Assembly (NCBI GenBank): GCA_903881585.1
Contig: CAIRTW010000042.1
Coordinates: forward strand, 1-42,847
DNA: 42,847 nucleotides
Origin: an uncultured Bacteroidota bacterium
GTDB taxonomy: Bacteria; Bacteroidota; Bacteroidia; Chitinophagales; Chitinophagaceae
Direction of reading: 5' to 3'
Part shown: positions 36,485-42,847 of the stretch, in pieces
Numbering within the stretch: position 1 is the stretch's first letter
Layout of the letters: each line of letters starts with the position of its first letter
Made by a program: the position numbers and the translations under genes
The notes under the pieces: generated by a model
Databases searched by the model: none
What the model was told of the DNA's origin: nothing
What the model saw: only the letters and a program-made list of their open reading frames with translations

Positions 36485-38140
36485 ATGAGCGACATACAAA
36501 AACGGTCATCAAATTCAGGAGCGCTTTCTACGCTGGTAACCGTATTTTTCTTCTGGGGCTTTATTGCTGCCGGCAACGGCGTCTTTATCCCCTTTTGTAA
36601 GCATTATTTTAAGCTGGACCAGTTCCAGTCACAGTTGATCGACTTTGCATTTTACCTGGCTTACTATCTCGGTGCATTGGCGCTTTACTTTATAGCTTCT
36701 GTATTTAAGAAAGATGTTGTAGCCCGCTGGGGATTTAAAAACAGCATTGTCTATGGCCTCATGTTTTCCGCAATAGGAGCCATGGTAATGATACTCGCAG
36801 TGAACGCCAATACATTTCCTGGTATGCTTGCCGGATTGTTTACTGTCGCTTTAGGCTTTTCATTGCAGCAGACTGCTGCCAATCCGTTCGCAACCCTTCT
36901 CGGTCCGCCCGAAACCGGAACACACCGCATTACCCTCGGCGGCGGCATCAATTCCTTCGGCACCATGATAGGCCCTATTATAGTAGCCTTAGCGCTCTTC
37001 GGCACAACGATCGCCAAAGACGACCAGATCAATTCCCTGGGCCTTGATAAAGTGACTATATTATATGCCTGCGTTGGGGCATTGTTCCTGATGGCCGCAG
37101 CGCTCTTCTTCTTTTCTAAAAAACTACCAGCAGGCAAGTACGAAACACAATCAGAGCAATCACCCAAAGCATTGATGGCGCTCGGTATTATGACGCTGCT
37201 GCTCATTTGCGTTTTTGTTCCTGTATTCCGCAGCTACATGGTAGAGACCACTGATCCTGCGGTGTTGGAAACCATTCAAACGGAGCGTTTCCGTTGGCTG
37301 GTGGGTGGCCTCATTTCTATTGTAGGTGTCTTGCTTGTTTCGCTGCTCAGCGCCCGCAAAAATGCGTCCGGCTGGGGGGCTATGCAGTACCCACAGCTGA
37401 TACTCGGCATGCTTGCCATATTCACTTATGTAGGCGTAGAAGTAACTATACAAAGCAACATGGGCGCATTGCTGGAGCAGCCTTTATTCGGAGGATATAC
37501 AGCATCGCAGGTAGCGCCCTTTATTTCACTGTATTGGGGCAGCCTTATGATCGGCCGCTGGACCGGCTCTATAAAAATATTTGAGCCAAAGGGCAGCGTG
37601 AAAACAATACTGTTGTTTATCGTTCCGGTCATTGCTTTCCTGGTAGTGCTTGGTGTAAATTCTATTGCCCAGAATGACATGACCCCATTCTATGGCTATA
37701 TTGTTTGTGTACTCATACAGGCCGTTGCCTTTTATGCCACGCAGGACAAGCCCGCAAAAACACTACAGGTATTTTCTGTGCTCGGAGTGGTCTTCATGCT
37801 CATCGGGCTGTTTACAACTGGCAAGATATCCACCTACGCATTTCTCAGCGGCGGACTGTTTTGTTCCATCATGTGGCCTTGCATATTTGCATTGTCCATT
37901 GCCGGGCTGGGCAAGTACACCGCACAGGGTTCTGCATTCCTCATCATGATGATCTTAGGCGGCGCTATCATACCACCATTGCAGGGAAAACTTGCAGACC
38001 TTAAAGCCATCGGCATTCACCAGTCATACTGGGTGCCCGTTATCGGCTTTGCATACCTGGCATGGTTCGGTTTCTCGGCAAAGCGCATCTTACAAAAACA
38101 AGGCATTGACTATGACGCAACCATTGGCGCTGGGCATTGA
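36485..38140 (+). CDS. Sugar MFS transporter, FucP-like
   Basis: FFFWGFIAAGNGVFIPFCKHYFKLDQFQSQLIDFAFYLAYYLGAL; LQQTAANPFATLLGPPETGTHRITLGGGINSFGT. Confidence 0.9.
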   Translation: MSDIQKRSSNSGALSTLVTVFFFWGFIAAGNGVFIPFCKHYFKLDQFQSQLIDFAFYLAYYLGALALYFIASVFKKDVVARWGFKNSIVYGLMFSAIGAMVMILAVNANTFPGMLAGLFTVALGFSLQQTAANPFATLLGPPETGTHRITLGGGINSFGTMIGPIIVALALFGTTIAKDDQINSLGLDKVTILYACVGALFLMAAALFFFSKKLPAGKYETQSEQSPKALMALGIMTLLLICVFVPVFRSYMVETTDPAVLETIQTERFRWLVGGLISIVGVLLVSLLSARKNASGWGAMQYPQLILGMLAIFTYVGVEVTIQSNMGALLEQPLFGGYTASQVAPFISLYWGSLMIGRWTGSIKIFEPKGSVKTILLFIVPVIAFLVVLGVNSIAQNDMTPFYGYIVCVLIQAVAFYATQDKPAKTLQVFSVLGVVFMLIGLFTTGKISTYAFLSGGLFCSIMWPCIFALSIAGLGKYTAQGSAFLIMMILGGAIIPPLQGKLADLKAIGIHQSYWVPVIGFAYLAWFGFSAKRILQKQGIDYDATIGAGH

Positions 38141-39053
38141 TATCGGCGGCACAAATACATCGTTTGGCATCGTGAACCGGCGCGGCGAGATCGTCTCCAA
38201 AGGCAGCATGTCCACCACAGGGCATGCTACCACGCATGACTATTTTACTGCAATGAAGCAAGTGCTTACGCCCTTCATAGCCGAGTTCGGCAGAGAGAAC
38301 ATCAACGGAATTGGCATTGGTGCACCCAATGGCAATTTCTTCACCGGTGAGATCGTGTTCGCACCCAACCTCCCGTGGCGCGGGGTTATACCTATAGCCA
38401 AAACAGTAAGTGAAATGTTTGGTTTGAAAGCCACACTAACGAATGATGCAAACGCAGCGGCCATAGGCGAGATGATGTATGGCGCAGCCAAGGGCATGAA
38501 AGATTTTATCCTCGTAACACTCGGCACAGGAGTAGGCAGCGGCTTCGTGGCCAATGGCCAGATGATCTACGGCAATGACGGCTTTGCAGGCGAGTTGGGC
38601 CATGTAATTGCAGTGCGCGATGGCCGCAAATGCGGTTGCGGCCGCAATGGCTGCCTCGAGGCATATGCCTCTGCTACGGGTATTGTCCGCACGGCCAATG
38701 AATGGTTGGATGAAAGAAACACAGATACAATATTGAGAGCAGAGATAGGGAAGATAACCGCTAAGCTGATTCATGAAGCTGCAGAAAAAGGAGATGCTTT
38801 TGCATTGCAACTGTTCGACTACACCGCAAAAATATTAGGGCAGACATTGGCAGATATGGTTGCCATCACCTCACCCGAAGCCATCATTTTCTTTGGTGGA
38901 TTGGCCCAGGCAGGCGAACTGTTGCTCGGCCCGGTCCATCGCTACATGGAAGAAAACATGCTCAACATCTTTCAGAATAAAGTGGCCCTGCTGCAATCTG
39001 CTCTGCCTGATGCCGATGCTGCGATATTGGGAGCGAGCGCATTGGCGTGGTAA
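38112..39053 (+). CDS. ROK family sugar kinase/regulator
   Basis: LALGIDIGGTNTSFGIV; GHVIAVRDGRKCGCGRNGCLEAYAS; start corrected to MTQPLALG. Confidence 0.93.
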   Translation: MTQPLALGIDIGGTNTSFGIVNRRGEIVSKGSMSTTGHATTHDYFTAMKQVLTPFIAEFGRENINGIGIGAPNGNFFTGEIVFAPNLPWRGVIPIAKTVSEMFGLKATLTNDANAAAIGEMMYGAAKGMKDFILVTLGTGVGSGFVANGQMIYGNDGFAGELGHVIAVRDGRKCGCGRNGCLEAYASATGIVRTANEWLDERNTDTILRAEIGKITAKLIHEAAEKGDAFALQLFDYTAKILGQTLADMVAITSPEAIIFFGGLAQAGELLLGPVHRYMEENMLNIFQNKVALLQSALPDADAAILGASALAW

Positions 39054-39055
39054 AT

Positions 39056-39200
39056 CACCCCCCTGCCCCTAAAGGGGAGTGCTATGATCAGGAACATTAG
39101 GGGTTTTGTCCTTTTTTGAAGTTTTTACAGAATACGCTGATCTTTATTCAAAAGCTAAATATCTTTACCTCAAAGCGCTCCCCTTCAGGGGCTGGAGTGT
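39056..39200. repeat. Paired inverted element 3 (CCCCTRAAGGGG family)
   Basis: Left caccccccctgcccctaaaggggagtgct-like arm (~39056-39085), right agcgctccccttcaggggctggagtg (~39174-39200), imperfect inverted copies. Confidence 0.65.
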
Positions 39201-39216
39201 TATAGGACCTGGTTTT

Positions 39217-39654
39217 ATGGACGACACACACTTTATGAAAGAAGCCCTGAAGCAAGCCAGGGAAGCTTATGACGCCGGTGAGGTGCCGGTGGGTGCAGTA
39301 GTGGTATGGGACAATAAGATAATCGCCCGCGGCCACAACCAGGTGGAAAGGCTGAACGATAGTACCGCCCATGCGGAGATGATCGCGCTTACGTCTGCTT
39401 TCAATACACTGGGAAGCAAATACCTGCCCGAAGCCGTGCTTTATGTGACGGTTGAACCCTGCCTCATGTGTTGTGGGGCTATGTACTGGTCCAAAATAAA
39501 GCGCATAGTATATGGGGCAGAGGATGTAAAGAATGGCTACCGCAAAACTACCGGCGAGAACTTTCCTTTTCATCCGAAAGCAGAAGTAACGAAAGGTATA
39601 CTTGCCGATGAATGTGCGCAGTTAATGAAAGACTTTTTTATAGCAAGAAGATAA
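39217..39654 (+). CDS. tadA: tRNA-specific adenosine deaminase family (TadA)
   Basis: DSTAHAEMIAL...VTVEPCLMCCGAMYWSKI; start corrected to MDDTHFM. Confidence 0.92.
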   Translation: MDDTHFMKEALKQAREAYDAGEVPVGAVVVWDNKIIARGHNQVERLNDSTAHAEMIALTSAFNTLGSKYLPEAVLYVTVEPCLMCCGAMYWSKIKRIVYGAEDVKNGYRKTTGENFPFHPKAEVTKGILADECAQLMKDFFIARR

Positions 39655-39989
39655 TGTTTTACAACTGGTATAAAATAGAAGGGGCTCATTTTTCTTCATT
39701 GGAGGAAAATAAACTCACGGAAACAACTGTTTCTGTAAAACGAATAGGTCTGTTGAAAAGGAACGGCAAAATTTATGCCTTCACCGCACTTTGCCCGCAC
39801 GCCGGCGCACCGTTATGCACCGGCTGGATCGATAGCCTGGGCCGCATATTTTGCCCCGACCACAAGTACCGCTTCGACCCCGCCAATGGCCGCAACACCA
39901 CCGGTGAAGGCTACAAACTATTTACGTACCCTGCTGAAGTAAGGGACGATGAAATTTTTGTTGGTATCTTAGATCAAACAACCGTATGA
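39654..39989 (+). CDS. Rieske [2Fe-2S] domain protein
   Basis: ALCPHAGAPLCTGW...FCPDHKYRFDPANG (CxH...CxxH). Confidence 0.9.
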   Translation: MFYNWYKIEGAHFSSLEENKLTETTVSVKRIGLLKRNGKIYAFTALCPHAGAPLCTGWIDSLGRIFCPDHKYRFDPANGRNTTGEGYKLFTYPAEVRDDEIFVGILDQTTV

Positions 39990-40906
39990 GTACGTCTGCA
40001 AAACAACCTCCTTTTTTAAAACAAGGCTCCGTTATCGGCATCACCTGCCCTTCCGGGTACGTACCTGAAGAGCGTGTTACCTACGCAATTACCGTGCTTG
40101 CAAAATGGGGCTTCAGAGTAAAACTGGGCAACACGATAGGAACAGAACACTTCTATTTTTCAGGTACCGATACCGAGCGCCTCTCCGATCTCCAGGACAT
40201 GATGAATGACCCGGAAATAGACGCCATTCTCATGGGGCGTGGCGGCTACGGCATGAGCCGAATCATCGATGATATTGATCTAAGGGGCTTCCTGAAAAAG
40301 CCAAAATGGATATGCGGCTTCAGCGATATTACTGTGCTGCACAATCACATGCAGGCGTGCGGCAACATAGCATCGTTGCACAGTCCTATGTGTGGTGCAT
40401 TCAAGCCCGAAACAGAATACCAAACCTATTTAGAGACTTTGCGTTCAGCCCTAATTGGAGCAGATTTACGATATGAAACGCAACCCGCTTCATTCAATCG
40501 AAACGGAGAAGTTACTGCCGAACTTACAGGTGGTAATCTCTCATTACTGACTCATCTCATTGGCTCCGTATCAGAGGTAGATACAAGCGGAAAAATTCTT
40601 TTCATAGAAGACATTGGAGAACACCTCTACAAAGTGGATCGTATGCTGCTGACGCTGAAACGTGCCGGCAAGCTCGATGATCTCAGGGCCCTCATTGTAG
40701 GCGGATTCACGGAGATGGAAGACACGACACGTCCCTTCGGGCAATCAGTAGAAGAAATAATCTTCGACAAAGTAAAAGAATACGACTACCCGGTATGCTT
40801 CAACTTCCCCGCCGGTCACCAGGAGATCAACTATACCCTTACCCTCGGCGCCACTCATAAACTCGTCGTTAACGACGATGGCGGCACACTGGAATTAGTA
40901 AGATGA
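39986..40906 (+). CDS. LD-carboxypeptidase (peptidase family S66)
   Basis: GSVIGITCPSGYV; AILMGRGGYGMSRIIDDID; WICGFSDITVLHNHM. Confidence 0.93.
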   Translation: MSTSAKQPPFLKQGSVIGITCPSGYVPEERVTYAITVLAKWGFRVKLGNTIGTEHFYFSGTDTERLSDLQDMMNDPEIDAILMGRGGYGMSRIIDDIDLRGFLKKPKWICGFSDITVLHNHMQACGNIASLHSPMCGAFKPETEYQTYLETLRSALIGADLRYETQPASFNRNGEVTAELTGGNLSLLTHLIGSVSEVDTSGKILFIEDIGEHLYKVDRMLLTLKRAGKLDDLRALIVGGFTEMEDTTRPFGQSVEEIIFDKVKEYDYPVCFNFPAGHQEINYTLTLGATHKLVVNDDGGTLELVR

Positions 40907-40957
40907 CAGGAGTCGCAAACTTTCTGCTACCTTGTTACGTACCTTTAATGTGGTAGT

Positions 40958-41800
40958 ATGAAAAAACGCATTGTAAAAAAGCATCCCCTCGCCATCCGCT
41001 GGTTTCATTGGGTCAACTTCCCGGTGCTCACTATTATGATCTGGAGCGGCTTGCTTATTTACTGGGCTAATGACATCTATAAACTCGGCTGGAACGATAA
41101 AACATTGCTCAAATTTTTCCCACAGTCGTTTTATGATGCACTGCACGTACCGTTTAAGCTCTCTACAGGTATGGCTTTCCACTTCTTCTTCATGTGGTTC
41201 TTTTTCCTCAATGGCTTGCTATATGTGCTGTACACCATATTTTCCGGCGAGTGGCGCTATCTTTTACCCAACAGGCATTCGTTTAAAGAGGCATGGCTGG
41301 TAGTACTTCACGATCTGCATATACGAAAGACCGCACCGCCACAGAACAAGTATAATGCCGCGCAGCGCATAGCTTATTCATCGATAGTTGTCATGGGCAT
41401 GGGGTCGGTAATTACGGGCCTGGCAATTTATAAGCCTGTGCAGTTCCACTTACTTTGCGCCATGTGCGGTGGCTACGAGGCGGCACGCATAGAGCATTTT
41501 ATACTTACCCTTGGCTATGCACTTTTTTTCCTGGTGCACGTAGGGCAGGTAATACTCGCAGGCTGGAATAATTTCCAGGCAATGGTTACCGGCTTTGAAG
41601 TAGAAAAGTATGAAGACCCGGCTCCTGTACAACAACCCGAACCGCCAACACTGCCCGAAGTAACCGAACCAATTGAAACAATTGAAACAGTAGAAGCAAC
41701 CGAACAAGTTGAATCAATGGAAACGACCAAAACAAGTGAACAGATCGAAATAACCGGCACAGCCGATCCGGCAGAGATAACAGAAACACCACAAGCATGA
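40958..41800 (+). CDS. Cytochrome b/b561-domain protein with Thr/Glu-rich tail
   Basis: KKHPLAIRWFHWVNFPVLTIMIWSGLLIYW; His-containing TM segments. Confidence 0.85.
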   Translation: MKKRIVKKHPLAIRWFHWVNFPVLTIMIWSGLLIYWANDIYKLGWNDKTLLKFFPQSFYDALHVPFKLSTGMAFHFFFMWFFFLNGLLYVLYTIFSGEWRYLLPNRHSFKEAWLVVLHDLHIRKTAPPQNKYNAAQRIAYSSIVVMGMGSVITGLAIYKPVQFHLLCAMCGGYEAARIEHFILTLGYALFFLVHVGQVILAGWNNFQAMVTGFEVEKYEDPAPVQQPEPPTLPEVTEPIETIETVEATEQVESMETTKTSEQIEITGTADPAEITETPQA

Positions 41801-42566
41801 AAACGCCACAAAACATAGACTCAGCCGGCAATCAACCGGTGGAACGCGAGATCAAACGGCGAACCATTATTTCATTTTCTGTTTTCTTTATCTGCCTCAC
41901 TATTGGCGGCATTCTGTTCTTTAAGCTATTCAACCAGCCAGCCACTGCCAGCGGGGTACAACCCACATTGCGAAAGGCTTTGAACGCAAACGAAAAATAT
42001 TCAGCCTGTTCTTCAGCAAAAAAAATGAAGCCCGGTCATTTAAAAAAGAAAGTGCTGTGAAAAACGTGCGCGTAAATGGTGACGTAGGAATGGACGGAAT
42101 ACTCGACACAACATGGCGGCTGAAAGTGGCCCGCAAACCCGGCGATACTTTAGTGCTTACGCTTGCTGACATAAAAGCGCTCCCGAAAACAGAGATCGTA
42201 TTTGACTTCAAATGTGTTGAGGGCTGGAGCCAGGTTACCTGGTGGGGAGGTGTGCGTTTCTGTGATTTTATTGAGAAATACAACCTGGCACCGCAAATGG
42301 CTACGAAGTACGTAGGCATGATCACTCCCGACGGAACCTACTATGTGGGCAACGACATGCCCAGCATGCTGCAGCCGCAAACATTGCTCTGTTATGAAAT
42401 GAACGGTAAGCCGCTACCGCAAAACCAAGGCTATCCGCTCCGGCTCATCATCCCCGTAAAGTACGGCATCAAACACCTGAAGCGCATAGGGGTGATGTAC
42501 TTCAGCAACGACCGGCCCAAAGATTATTGGGCCGAACAGGGATATGATTATTATGCCGGGTTGTAA
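41797..42566 (+). pseudogene. Membrane-anchored molybdopterin (sulfite-oxidase-like) oxidoreductase split by a one-base frame change
   Basis: ORF 41797-42060 has the TM anchor; ORF 42057-42566 has FDFKCVEGWSQVTWWGGVRFCDFI; the downstream frame stays open upstream as IFSLFFSKKNEARSFKKESAVKNV. Confidence 0.75.
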
Positions 42567-42592
42567 TTGTTTATCCTAGGGACTGATAATTA

Positions 42593-42847
42593 TTAGCCCT
42601 TCTTACATAACAACACGTTCGCAGTCGCCACTATCCCCTCTTCCCTGCCTATAAAACTCAACTGCTCGGTAGTGGTAGCCTTGATAGAAACATCGTCTAT
42701 AGATACATTCAGTATCCCTGCTATCGCAGCCCTCATATCGTCCACATATTTCCTGATCTTAGGAGCCTGGAGTAATATGGTGCTATCAATATTCACAAGT
42801 GCATATCCCTTCTCGCAAACCAGCTGGTAAGACCTTTGTAATAATAC
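42593..42847 (-). CDS. ispF: 2-C-methyl-D-erythritol 2,4-cyclodiphosphate synthase, C-terminal part, truncated by window edge
   Basis: GYALVNIDSTILLQAPKI...IKATTTEQLSFIGREEGI. Confidence 0.93.
   Translation of the reverse strand, partial: VLLQRSYQLVCEKGYALVNIDSTILLQAPKIRKYVDDMRAAIAGILNVSIDDVSIKATTTEQLSFIGREEGIVATANVLLCKKG

Noticed and set aside
1-42847. CRISPR array, rRNA operon or intact tRNA
   Set aside because: No regularly spaced repeats, no rRNA sequence and no closing tRNA cloverleaf seen

Overview
Bacteroidetes-type chromosomal window, probably Chitinophagaceae-like (judged from TAnnTTTG -7 boxes, a GldN family, BT_3928, DUF2147 and head-GIN proteins). The left ~6 kb is an accessory patch. 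It holds a 5' M16 peptidase fragment, a HEPN/MNT pair flanked by duplicated M16 start sequence, a non-coding block with hairpins and a tRNA-like remnant, a DUF2806-like gene, an EVE-like gene, a DUF433/DUF5615 pair and a HepT/MntA pair. To the right are fbp, a copper/metal cluster (HMA, two MbnP-like, YHS, a cytochrome-c-like lipoprotein, a Met-rich outer membrane protein, a CDGKCC protein), tandem ITGGGKGG lipoproteins, an AAA ATPase with a possible Toprim-like partner, a cytochrome oxidase biogenesis cluster, a PAS histidine kinase, an M14 peptidase, folP, an ABC permease, an operon with three GldN-like units plus a TPR protein, cvfB-like, a fucP-like MFS transporter, ROK kinase, tadA, Rieske, LD-carboxypeptidase, and a cytochrome b plus frameshifted molybdopterin oxidoreductase. 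The window ends in a partial ispF. The main leads are (1) the ATPase/Toprim-like pair, (2) the GldN-like/TPR operon, (3) a family of paired inverted CCCCTRAAGGGG elements that supply codons to neighbouring protein termini, and (4) the layered insertions at the M16 start. All calls come from reading the sequence and supplied translations; no database search was run.
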